A stretch of DNA of 64,000 nt, taken from assembly GCA_026214975.1 (NCBI GenBank), contig JAOBSW010000317.1, forward strand, positions 1 to 64,000. The letters run 5' to 3'. The stretch comes from Gentiana macrophylla. Taxonomy: Eukaryota > Streptophyta > Magnoliopsida > Gentianales > Gentianaceae. This document shows positions 47,888 to 59,155 of this stretch, in pieces (position 1 is the first letter of the stretch; each line of letters opens with the position of its first letter). The notes beneath the pieces were generated by a model. That model did not search any database. It worked only from the letters and a program-made list of their open reading frames with translations, and was not told the DNA's origin. The translations under genes and the position numbers were made by a program.

Positions 47888-48571
47888 TTATGTAATTAAT
47901 GGTTGAGGAATAATATTTTCTTCGTTCAAAGAAGGTGTATAATTATTGCATGGCCATGCAGAGGTAGTAGTAGAAGAAACTTTTTGTTGATGAAGTTGCC
48001 GGACGATTAAAACTTGACGGATTTCCCAAAGCCGTTGCCGGAGGAGAACCGACTCCGATCGGAGTCGGTCATTTTCGTTTTGGACCAACTGGCAATGGGT
48101 TTGAACCAATTGCAACCGGTTGGATAACTCACGGTTACCAAGTCTGAGCCGGGTCACTTGGTTCCTCATGTTCTCCAAGTGTTTCTGCTTACGCATACGG
48201 GACCGACGGGCCGATTCACGGTTTGATATCATACGTCTGCGCTTGCGTTCGTCCATGATTGAAGAAACCGGTTCAATATTGGGCTGGCTAATTGTGGTTG
48301 TGGTGTCATCTGAACCGGAGGGGGAGTTTTTTCTCTTAAGGGTTTGTTCGTCCGAACCGGAGTTGGATTCAATTGGGGTTATTGGGTTTGAGTTGGCTGA
48401 ACCGGAGTTTGAAATAACCGGCTCTTGAGGCTCTACTGGGTTGAAAAACGGTTCAAAATCAAAAAGTGGTTCATGGCAGTCCCAAGAATTGAAACCACCG
48501 TCGAAAGATGAAAATGGGTTTTCAAAGAACCCATCGGACGGCAGGAAGATGGCCGGAGAAGTGGACAACAT
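47888..48571 (-). CDS. bZIP transcription factor, group S-like (bZIP4-like)
   Basis: A single-exon gene of 227 residues. The N-terminal part is Ser/Pro/Phe-rich and acidic (FLPSDGFFENPFSSFDGG), probably an activation region. The basic region follows at about residues 106-130: DERKRRRMISNRESARRSRMRKQKHLE, with the invariant N-x7-R. After it comes a zipper with heptad leucines and other hydrophobics (MRNQVTRL..NRELSNRLQLV..NENDRLRSESVLLRQRL) of at least five heptads. Such proteins bind ACGT or ACTCAT-type DNA as homo- or heterodimers in the nucleus. Intronless structure and small size fit group S. The predicted leader after the TATA box is only about 45 bases and has no upstream ATG, so the sucrose-control uORF of S1 members is absent. 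The frame is clean, so it is functional. Confidence 0.92.
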   Translation of the reverse strand: MLSTSPAIFLPSDGFFENPFSSFDGGFNSWDCHEPLFDFEPFFNPVEPQEPVISNSGSANSNPITPIESNSGSDEQTLKRKNSPSGSDDTTTTISQPNIEPVSSIMDERKRRRMISNRESARRSRMRKQKHLENMRNQVTRLRLGNRELSNRLQLVQTHCQLVQNENDRLRSESVLLRQRLWEIRQVLIVRQLHQQKVSSTTTSAWPCNNYTPSLNEENIIPQPLIT

Positions 48572-48644
48572 GGCCGGAGATTTGCTTAAAGAAATATTTA
48601 TTGAGAGGAGGGGGAAAGGGAAGAAATGAGTGGTAGGAGGGCTG

Positions 48645-48652
48645 TATTTATA
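48645..48652 (-). promoter_or_regulatory. TATA box of the bZIP gene
   Basis: The minus strand reads CTCTATAAATACAGCC; TATAAATA lies 74-81 bases upstream of the ATG. With a start about 30 bases downstream the leader would be short, pyrimidine-rich and free of ATG. Confidence 0.8.
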
Positions 48653-48659
48653 GAGGGAA

Positions 48660-51600
48660 GAAGAGGAGGGTGTGGTGGCCCACTGAGGGGTGTTTTCGTC
48701 AATGACTATATATAAAGTATTTAATTAGTTTCCGAGTAGGTTGGCACTACTTGCTTGGAAAGATTTTAAACAAATATTCCTATTAAATTTTATTTGAATA
48801 TGACTTTTATTCAATTCTTCATTGATTTCTTTTTAACTAATATTGTCACAATGGTAGATCCAAATGGAAAAAAAAGGTATTCCTATAAGTATTTGAATTA
48901 AATTTTCTTTTTATTGAATTCTATATTTTGGAAAATGTGAAAGGATTTGAGAATGTATTTTATGAATGAACATAAAATGACATATTTAAGAAAAGGGAAT
49001 AGTTATAAATAATGATAGTGGAGAAGAAATTGTCGAAAAAGATAAGTGAATTGAAATTTGATGAAAAATGACAAAAGAGGCGCGAAAGAACAAAATCAGC
49101 GTTATCGCGTTTAACGGTTTGATTAATTTATCAAACAAATCAATTAAAAAAATCCGTTAAAACTTTTTTATATCAAACACTGCCACTCTACCAAACAAAT
49201 CACTTTGAAAGCAAAAACAAAAAACATAAGAAATGCATAATCGTCAGGTGGAATGATGATTTGTCGTTTTTAATTATATTTAATTATTTTGAATTTAAAT
49301 ATCGATTAATCATGAATTTTGTCTTTTAACATTTATTCATTTGAAAAATGAGTCATAAAATGATGTATTATTTTTAGAAAGTTGGACTTATTTTGTGACA
49401 AATCCTTAAAAAATCACTCTTTTTAAAAGAAGGGAGAGAGTGTATATATATACATGCTCGTTCCTGACATTTAGTTGGTCTGGGGTAAGATTAAAACAAG
49501 GGCCCCTTTTTATTAACAATGTATCAAATACTAATTAATAAACGAAATAGAAAAAAAAAAATACAAAAAGTACTTCAATTGTTATTAATCTAATTAACAA
49601 ATAAACTACAAATTATAATTCTTTTGGTCTTATATGATAATATGAAAAAAAATACTAAAATAATAAATGACTTTTTCCTACAATCCTAGTCTACATTTTG
49701 TCTCTTAAATTATAGTTATCTTCTTTATGGTTCATCATGATTTTTTTATTGAAATAGTGTTCCATTTAAAAACAAACAAAAAAAAAAAAATTTGTACCCG
49801 AACACAAAGGCCGCGAGCAGCAGACAGTGGAGAGATGAATTAAATTGTGGATATTTTTTCTAAGGTAGCAGGAAAAAAATTGTGAAGAAGGGAGAAGTGG
49901 AAACTGGAAGTGGAACGCAAGAGCAGAAAATAGATTGATGAACCGTTTTTTTTTTATTTTGAAAGTAAGATTTTGAGGAGAAAAGAATTCATCGAATGGA
50001 GATAGGGTTTTATTTTTGACAAGGCTATTTTTAAAGGGGTAAATTTTTTTAAGAGTGTAAGGAGAAAAACATGCAAATAAATATTAATATATTGAGGACT
50101 GAAAGGAGGAAAGCATGCAGATAAACATGAATATATTGAGGGCCGATAGGTTTTCAGGTTACAACATAAAAAACATTAAAATAAGAAACTAAAATAAAAA
50201 AGTGTAATGGAGAAGATTCAAACCTACAACAACAGAATAGATTAACCACTGTTCTCTCACCGCACCAACATAGATCAATGTTGAAATTACTATTTTTGGC
50301 TTTTTTATCTAAGCCGTCTGATTGTAAAGCATTATAGCTATGGTCACTTTGTATTGTGGGGCCGGGTCGCTCGTTCATCCACTTTGGGCCAGGGGGCGAC
50401 CCTGTATATATACACATATACATTTTCTTTTAAAAACAAGAAAACTCTATCATAATTTCATGTATCCATTTGATTGTTTTTAGGGTGAGATTGTTTTCAC
50501 TTTATACAAAACAAATTTCATAATTTAATGTGATAGTGAAAAGATATGTTTATGTCATATCCATATAGAAATGTCTCACTACTACATCTTAATAGTTACA
50601 AAATAGCGTTAGATTGTGATATTTATCGTATCAGTGATATGGATAGTATAACATCTTTAATCTTAAGTAAAATGAATGTGTCTTGATTGTAGAGAGGCAG
50701 GAACACACTATTCATAATGGGGTGCACGGACCTAATATTACACCATTTTGTGCACTAGAAAGAATATTTGTATTTTCTAGATACACCACCGATTGATTGA
50801 ATGTTTCATTCTTCATTTGTATGATATATATATGTGAGAAATAAAAAGGGATAGATATAATTATTTGATTAGGTAAACTCATTTTGAAATGATTGTAATT
50901 AATCAATTTTTTTTATATATATAAAGGTTTTATGGATTTTAAATGCATGGTTTGTGAGTGTAGGACCTCTCTAGGGCACAGCTTTTCGAGCTTCGTCACG
51001 AAGAAAACCTAATATGTGACAATTTTCCCACGTGAAATTTATTTAATTGTATGCATAATACATTATAGTGAAGCCAAATACCTGGGAAAGGTTTGTTTAA
51101 TTAGAATCTCAATACATTTAATTATACCCTTTTTCATATTAATAAATGTATGATTTATTAGTTGATAGAAGTCAAATCAGGATGGATAATTATAAATATA
51201 TATAATAGAAGATATAGTTGATCATTGTTAACCTTAGTTAATGATAGAGAATTCAGTGATTGATTCATAATTCTCTATAACAAAAGTGTTTTATGAGTCT
51301 CACATGTAAAATGTTTGCTTAAGGCAGATTATTGAAATAATATTCTTTTTTAGTTCATAATTATTAGGATGTAATCATGTAATTAAAAGCTAATGCTTCC
51401 AATAGCTTAAATAGATAGAATCAAGATAAACCCCATTAAAACTTCAAAATCACCCTCGCCTTTAATATGAATAAAGTGTATCCATCTCATATAATAAGAA
51501 CGTAAAGTTCATTTATTACCGGTTAAATCTTGTCTTAAAGTTGAAATACATAGTAAAGATATCCACACCAAAACTAAGTTGATCATGAACTTATACCCTA
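48660..51600. other. Intergenic, bZIP upstream region and unassigned repeats
   Basis: No gene is seen. 48660-49200 is likely bZIP regulatory DNA. Around 49470-49510 TTGGTCTGGGGTAAGATTAAAACAAGGGCCCC and around 50360-50405 GGGGCCGGGTCGC and CCAGGGGGCGACCC look like remnants of a repeat, with GTCGCC-type motifs in both orientations, but I cannot name it. Confidence 0.4.
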
Positions 51601-51779
51601 GGATGCGGATACGGATCGTGGATCACGGGATCTGTGGATCGTGATCTGTGAATCTGGGATTTTACGGAAATATAGGATATGGAGTACATGGTGTATTTGT
51701 AAATAATAAAAAATACAATGACTAAAGCTGTAAATAATTAAAATAAAATGACTATATATGTATATGTGTATGTATATAC

Positions 51780-51869
<90 letters not shown>

Positions 51870-52085
51870 ACATATTAAGGTTCAAACGCATTCTTTAAGT
51901 ATCATGTTTTTCGGATACCCGTATCTGTAGTCAAGATCGTGTATTAATAAAGTATCTAATTTTTGAAAATTACAATTTGCTTTAGAATCGTATCAAGCGG
52001 AGTATCACGAGTATCCGTGAGAGTATCGATTATCGATCGTATCGGATCGTGATACGCTTGCAGGACGGAGTATCCGTGCATGATA
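51601..52085. mobile_element. Foldback-like element with GGATACGG repeats, including CT and TA microsatellites
   Basis: The left part is crowded with GGATCGTG, GGATACGG and GATCACGGG motifs and the right part with their complements (GTATCGGATCGTGATACG, GAGTATCCGTG). Between them is non-coding sequence with (CT)n at 51781-51820 and (TA)n at 51821-51856. Similar GGGATACGGATAT and CCCGTATCTACG motifs occur at 59360-59700, possibly a second member. Confidence 0.4.
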
Positions 52086-52407
52086 GCTTATACCAGTGAA
52101 TGTGACTTAACTATCACTTTAATGTTTACTTGAGATCGATATATACAACATATTTACAACATTTAGATTATAAAATTTTATTTAAAACAACCAATCAAAA
52201 TCTAGAAGTTGTCAAAGACAAAATTGTGAAGCCCCGTCATTAAAAGTGTAATGGACACGGGTACCATTATCCTTTGCTTCAACATAAAAAGTAGACCATG
52301 ATTCATAATAGGAAGGTTCATGCGACATTCTAAAATTATAGATATGTAACTTTTAATTTTAGTGGTATATGATGTAATAAGATGTTACGTACCTAGTTAC
52401 ACTTTAC

Positions 52408-52466
<59 letters not shown>

Positions 52467-53520
52467 TTTATTTTTATTTTGATTGGATAATATTGCTTCA
52501 TTTACATCAAATGAAAAGTTTATTAGTATTTTTGTTTGCATATAATAGTGATCGTTTGCATTCGTCTTGATAAGTATTCATGTATGTTGTTTTGTAACAT
52601 TTCGAGAATAATTAGTTGATTCGATCGCCGACCCGTATCGAGAAATTCCTATAGCCGCTCATATGCATTAGATTGTCGAGTGTCTTTGGTTTGATGAAAT
52701 GAGTCTGATTTGAATCAAAATGATATTCGTTGTATTCTATGGAATATTCTCGATAGTATTCCGTTGTGATGTTGTTTTTCTATACTCATACAATTGCATG
52801 TCGAACTATCGGATATCAAAGAAGAGGTTTTTAATAAATGTTTCTTTGCATCTCATAAAAGCTGAAACTTAAAGCCTCTTGTTTAAATAATGAAGTCTAA
52901 CTTCTGCGATTTGAATCAAACAATCTAGTTATATTATATAAAGATATATAAAGATTCTCGATAATTTTCCGTTGTGACATTTGAATGCCGAAATGCTTTT
53001 AAAATGGATTTGAACATAAATTTATCATTATCTTGTAAAAAACAGAATCACAAAAAAAGATTTGCCTAACAAAATTAATCTTGATTTTTGTGGAGAAAAT
53101 AAAAAGTTAAAATTAGGGTAAGACAATATTACGGGTAATTCTGATGCGGGGAGTTACCATTTATCTTTCGGTAAGTCGGATACATCTTAAATGTGTATAT
53201 ATAAGGCGAAAAAAGTTTTATGCTTATATATATATACATGTATGCGCGGATCCAACAGTTGAGTTAAATAATATTTCGCGTCAAAATCAGCCTCAATATT
53301 ACCTCCTCCAGACGGCAGTATATAAAATATATATATATTATTTAAAAATAAAATAAAAGAGTGATACGTCGTCTCAATTGATTACTGTATTCAAAACATT
53401 GTTTTCACAACTTTTTACATCTTTAAAACTTGGATATAAAGACGGAAGGGCATAAAGGATACAATAACGAGTAATGTTGTATATGGCCAGATTGTGTATG
53501 ATCGATAACATGAAACCAAA
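52086..53520. other. Intergenic with a TA microsatellite, no gene seen
   Basis: (TA)n at 52411-52462. Phrases such as ATTCTCGATAxTxTTCCGTTGTGA recur at about 52747 and 52953, so part of the stretch is an old duplication. The Helitron begins directly after the A at 53520. Confidence 0.5.
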
Positions 53521-55777
53521 TCTATACTATATATATACATATCTACATATAAATTTGTTTAAAAACAACAATAAAATCAATTGACCCGATAACCCGTTAT
53601 TGGTGCCCCATACCAGTTTTGAAACACACTCAAAGAAAAAAAAAAAAAAAAAAAAACCTCCCAATTAGCGAATCTGATTTTTTTTAGCAGAGAAAATATG
53701 ATAAGAAAAAAAATAATAAATAAATAAATAAACCTCCCAACTAAAGAGGGAATCTGATTTTTTTGCAGAGTTAATATGATTTTATTCTTGCTTGAATTAA
53801 CTGAAAATCCATTCATATCTCGATTCCTTACCAGATTTTCTTCTTTGAATCCATTCCATATCACGATTTCATTTCAAAAGTTGTTCAAATCTTTCTTGGC
53901 TCGGAGAAATCCACAATTCCACATAACAACCTCCTGATCCTTTTAAACCTACTATATGAACTCGGTTTAATCTTCAAAACAATGCACGCCACCAAAGAGC
54001 AGAAATCCCCCCCAAAAAAAAAAAAAAAAAAAACAGAAATCCTTTTAATTTTTCAGGTAATGCCTCTTCCAATTTCAGATTTTTTATAGATTCCAGTTGT
54101 TTAATTCAACATTTGAAGAATCTGAACTAAAATAACACATAGTTACGTATTGTGTATTAATGTTGTTGCACGTGGCTATCTATATTTCAACATCGTTCTA
54201 TTTGGTGCCCCAGCAAAATTCCTGATTTAAAAAAAAAAATGTAGTGCCATTCAAGGTTGTTTTGTTTTCTTTCATTCCATATGTTTGATTTTAGGGTTGT
54301 TTTGCATTATTACAAATTTAAATTTGATTTACAGTTTTGGTAGTTTAGATCACCAAAAAGGTGCTCATTGAAGTGATGGGTGTGGTCATACTTCTCAAAA
54401 GAATGAAAAAGGCGCTTATTCAAGGGGAATTGGGATCGTCTGCTGTGGAAGCAAGTGATGGTTAGAATTCAGAATCCGGACTGGCTGAAATTAATGAAAT
54501 ACCACGGCAACCAGCTAACAGGGCGTGCATCTACGGGACGGATAGCGTGATTGAGGCGTAGACCATAAGCGGCTTTAAAGACTTCTCTCTCGGCATTACT
54601 TGGCGGCGAAAACATTCTCGAGAGGCTTTCTTCGGCGGCAATTTACCCATAACCATTACATTCCATAACCATTCAGCATTCAGCATTCAGCAACAAGGTA
54701 CCAAAAAGAGGCAACTATATATCTTAATTAATCACGATGTTCTTAAAGGTTGGAGAGCCTACACTCGCGTTTCAAAAAGGTTGGTATTAGCATTAGAAGT
54801 GGCAAGTGTTATATAGGTGCTAAGGGTAGAAATGTTTCTTGCAATGTAGGATGAGTATTACGTCTATTTTTGCTTTTTCGATCAGTCTAAATTAAAATGT
54901 TTTCAACTAATATTTATACATTTTCCGACTTTCCCATTGTTTTAGGATTATGAAAGGATGTTCAAAAAAAACTACACATATTTGGGGGTGTTATTCGCGG
55001 TATTCTTTGGTGGCTAGGTTTGGTTACTCACTTTGAAGAATGGAATTAAAACAATATTTTACATGTATTCATATTGAATTCTAATTAATATGCTTCTGTT
55101 TGAGAAGTGTAAAAATTAAGCTCTTTGCTTTTGAACACATATATACACTACTCTTTTGTTTAAACCTTTTAGGATTACGGTTGGACTTTTGGGATTTTGT
55201 TTTGCTTTTGCTTTCCCTTTTTTAGTCTACAAAATTATGGAACCAATTGTCATAATTTGTGCTGTTCAGAATACTGTGTTCTTAATAGGAATGACAAAGA
55301 GGAACCTCCAGCAGCAAATGCAATATTGGTTATATTTCAACCCGATCTGTTACAAAGGTACTTTGCAATTTCCACTTAATTATATGGTTTACAATGCCTG
55401 AAGTAATCGTTTTATTTTTTATTTTTTAATGTTCATCCTTAATTTGTCCCTTCAAAAAAAATTATGTTCATCCTTTGTATGAATTGAGCAGAATTTGAAG
55501 TACATCAATTCTCGATGAGCGATGCAATTGAAGAAATGAATTTGAAGCACATAAGTGTACAACTATAATGTATATGCCATCTATTATAACTTTTTTTCTT
55601 TTACTGCAAATTACAAATTTATCATTTTTTTTTTTTTTGAGAATTAACATGTTACAAATTTTTAACATTTTTTTTTTATATTGCATCTATTACGTAACTT
55701 TATTTCTTTTCTAACAAATTTAATATTTTTTTTTAATTTTATATCCATCCCCGTGCATTGCATGGGTTTAAGGCTAG
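53521..55777 (+). mobile_element. Non-autonomous Helitron
   Basis: The 5' end is TCTATACTATATATATAC, preceded by A. The 3' end is CTAG, followed by T, so insertion was between A and T with no target duplication. Twelve bases before the CTAG lies the terminal hairpin CCCGTGCATTGCATGGG (seven pairs with one G-T). All these are Helitron hallmarks. There is no RepHel gene. The interior has poly-A tracts, a 75-bp tandem duplication (53657 and 53731, AACCTCCCAAxTA), a (CATTCAG)3 run near 54675, and sequence at 54370-54650 and 55230-55370 that looks exon-like and may be captured host gene pieces I cannot identify. Confidence 0.85.
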
Positions 55778-55929
55778 TAGGTGATATATAGAAGGATATT
55801 TAGGAAAATAAGACTTTGATTACTGACTCGATCCGCGACAGGTTTTATTGTGTAAAGTCTAATAAATGTAAGTAATGGTCCTTATTCTCAATAAAGAATT
55901 GTTCTTCTAATTCAAAGCATGATATAATT

Positions 55930-58900
55930 AGTGCTATGTATGGAGGTCCTCAGCACTAAGATCATTGAGGCCGTGAATGCCACGAAGATGGAAGCCCTTG
56001 AAACTATCACGGCAAGGCCCTCTATCTCTCACATGTTCTTTGCGGACGACTTGCTATTATTTGGTGAAGCCTCAGAAGCCCAAGCAAGGTTATGGAAGAA
56101 GTGCTCCTTGACTTGTCAATGCTGCAGGCGGAAGATTAGCACCTCGAAATCCAGATTTTACACCTCACAGTAATGTGAGACATCAAGCGATCATGGCGAT
56201 AGCCCACAGTTTCTGAGATGACCCACACAAAAGATCTAGGCAAATATCTTGGAGTTCCTCTGTTACATGGAAGAAAAATGTTGGTTCACTTTTAGTACTT
56301 GGAAGATAAGATGAGAAATAAATTGCAAAATTGGAAATCGAAATGTCTTTCTAAAATTTTAGTAAGCAGTGCTTATCCAAAGTTAGTTAGTAGCGCAATC
56401 TTTTATCCTAAGCAAGCGTTGTTGCTAGCTATGTAACTGCGCTAGAAAGACTAGAAAGAATTTGTAGACAATTTTTTGGGGTGATGATGATAGTGGTCGT
56501 AAAATGCACTATAGCACAGGATAAATTGTGCCGACCAAAGCGAGGTGGGAGGAATGGGATTCAAATGCTGCATGAGAAGAATATAGCTTTTAGGAAAATT
56601 GGTGTGGGATCAGTAGCATAAAAGGATCGTTGTGGGTTAAGGCCTTATCCCACAAGTATAAAAGTGCGACCACGATTAAGGTTGGGAGCTCGGTAACATG
56701 GAGAGGTATCGCAGCGTACTCTCAACCGTTCATGGCTAGAAAAATAGCGAGAATGAATTTAAATGGAGGGGACCCAAAAGGAAATATCTGGTTGCCTCGG
56801 GTTATACCTTGTGCGACCCGTTAATGACTTTGCGAACTGGGCAACTTATGGAGGAGGATTTGGGATCTAAAAGGGCCAACTAGGAGCATTTTCATGTTGT
56901 GGAATATATTACATGGAGTTCTCCATGTCAATGATATCTTTATTCGAGGCATATCATTTGATGATCTATTTGCAACATCTGTGAGAAGCCCGGTGAGTCC
57001 ATTCTCCATGCAACTTCACGGTATGGCCCGGGCAAGAAGATTTGGAACCAATGTGTGCCACGTGATGAAAAAAGAGCTTTTGGGGCGACAAATGCAATAG
57101 ATTGGGTGCATGAGCGTGGCGTCCGAGGAGGAAAATTCTTGGAACAACAAAATGGATCTATGTGTGGAGAAGCCGTATCACGGGATATGGATGTGGCGTA
57201 ATTGGCTATGCCATTAGGTGTAGTGCCGAAAGACAATTATATAATTGTTTTAGGGCGAAATTAGTAATTCATCTTATTATATGCATGTATGCTTATAATT
57301 AAGACTTCTTGAAAACCACTAAGTACCTCGTTTATGTAATCACATAACTTTCGGTGTATGGCTATACACAAGAGGATTGAGTTTGTGAGATGTACTTAAA
57401 ATTAACTTAGTCCGTAGCGTGTATTAATCGATGCGGGTCTCGTGATTAATTTGCTATTAATGCGCCCGAGAACACTTTAGGTGTGACGGTCTTATCGGAC
57501 TATCGGTAATAGAATTACTAGTGGGGCATTTATATATGATGATAATCATATAGAAATTTGGACCGATTTGATTTGAGTTCTCGATATAATTCCGTAATCG
57601 AGAAGTCTTATCGAATCAAGATGATCATATATGGATTAATCTTAATCTGAGGTGATCCTGAGACATTTGCTTAGACTAGGGTAGAGTTTGATGTGTTAGT
57701 AAGGATCTCGAAGGAAATAGATAGCTCTATCCTGATTCACTTAGTTTGTTATCCACCGAATATGGAATCCAGCGGAAGTAGATAGCCGATTCCACTTATT
57801 TGTTCATATTATATTGGTATATGGTTATGAACTAATTGATCACTAGGGGTTAATGTTAAATAATGATAATATGTTTGAGAAGGGTTTACGGAAATATCCG
57901 AATCGAAGTGAGCGATCATGGAGGATTTATCCGTATGTAATGGTTATATCGGTGGGCGATTTGACTTCGTAAATTGAGTGTAAGTTATCTATATTCGATA
58001 GAGTTCAATTTCGGGTTTATGGTGGTGTAATCCCGGAATTAATAGGTTGGATATAATTATTACATGTCGGCGAATAATTTTATTCGATTTATTGTAACTC
58101 TTGAATATGGGTGTGGTTAGACGTGGCTCACAATATAGCATAATTGGATTTCTCGTCGTTGCACCTCAATTATAATTAAATAGTGGATTGGGCTATTTAA
58201 TTGATATGTGGATTAATTGTTTAGTTGAATTTAAATAATTAAATACTGGAAAAAGGCGTTTTAAAGTAATTTCGTAGAATTAGTGCGTTGACCTAATTTT
58301 TGGTCAAATATAGAAAATAGGTGCGTGACCTTATTTTGAGAGAAAGGTGTGCATGCATATTGTGATTTATTATTTAATTATTAAGAAATTAGTTTTCTTG
58401 GATAATTATTTAATATGTGATTTATCTTTTATTTGTTAAATGATAATTCATGGAATATTAGATAATAATATAGTTTATCCTAATTTGTTTGGGATAATTA
58501 TTTTATTTATCTTTTATTTGGAAAAGGATTAATGTAATAATTATCTCTTAATTATTTAATCCTTGGAGCTTAAGTTTTTCTCTCATATATAAAGAGAGTT
58601 CTAAAGCCTTTTGACAATCACTATTCACGTCACTATTCACAAGAGAAATTGGTGAAAATTTGGCCTCTATTCTTAGGGTTGAGTTGGAAAAATCTTGGGA
58701 TTTTTCGGTAGTATATCAAGGAGGTTGGCGACGGGAAACACCATCCACTTGGTGTTCTTTGGGAGACACTGCGTTGGAAGGCGGTGTTTGCTCAATCACG
58801 TGTTCAAGGAGCCTTTTGATCTTGGAGTTAAGCACCGTAAAAGGTAGGCTCCTAAACCCCTTGCAGATTTAGATCTTAAATTTATGTTTTTGTTTCGTTT

Positions 58901-59155
58901 AGATCTAGATCGATGCCATTGCTAATCGGGTCAATTCATGATTGATCAAGCGATATTACTTCTAACAGTAATAGGCTATGCCATGGTTATGATGGCGATC
59001 GTCCTCCGACATATATTTTTATTTCTAGTATAGTTGAAAGAGCTAGGAATTTGAGGTTTGCTTGGTATAGATTAGAAGTTTATGTTTTCTCCAAACGTGT
59101 TTGTATATGGTTTTGCTCTTTGAGCCGTGATAATAAAGCGATCCATTCTTAAAAT
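55930..59155 (+). pseudogene. L1-type LINE remnant, 5'-truncated and interrupted by a solo LTR
   Basis: HMFFADDLLLFGEAS at about 56026-56070 is the active-site box of plant LINE reverse transcriptases. Further on, WVKALSHKYKS and SSVTWRGIAAYSQ (near 56630-56730) match the zinc-binding zf-RVT region. After the inserted LTR the tail resumes with ERARNLRFAWYRLEVYVFSK and an A-rich end (AAAATAAAAAAATAAAAAG, near 59145). Stops and shifts abound, and most of ORF2 and all of ORF1 are missing. Such elements copy themselves by target-primed reverse transcription; this one is dead. Confidence 0.82.
57212..58967. mobile_element. Solo LTR inserted in the LINE remnant
   Basis: It runs from about CATTAGGTGTAGTGCC to CTTCTAACA and matches 42506-44216 over most of its length, with a TATA box in TCATATATAAAGAGAGTTCT near 58583. 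The flanks carry TAATTGGCTATGCCAT (57199) and TAATAGGCTATGCCAT (58969), a 15-of-16 duplication, instead of a plain 5-bp one. The LINE sequence continues on both sides. Confidence 0.82.

Noticed and set aside
51748..51930. Open frame with SLSLSL and YIYIYI runs
   Set aside because: It is a translation of CT and TA microsatellites.
55156..55401. 81-residue hydrophobic open frame inside the Helitron
   Set aside because: There is no recognisable domain and the alternative frame is equally open; kept only as a possible captured fragment.
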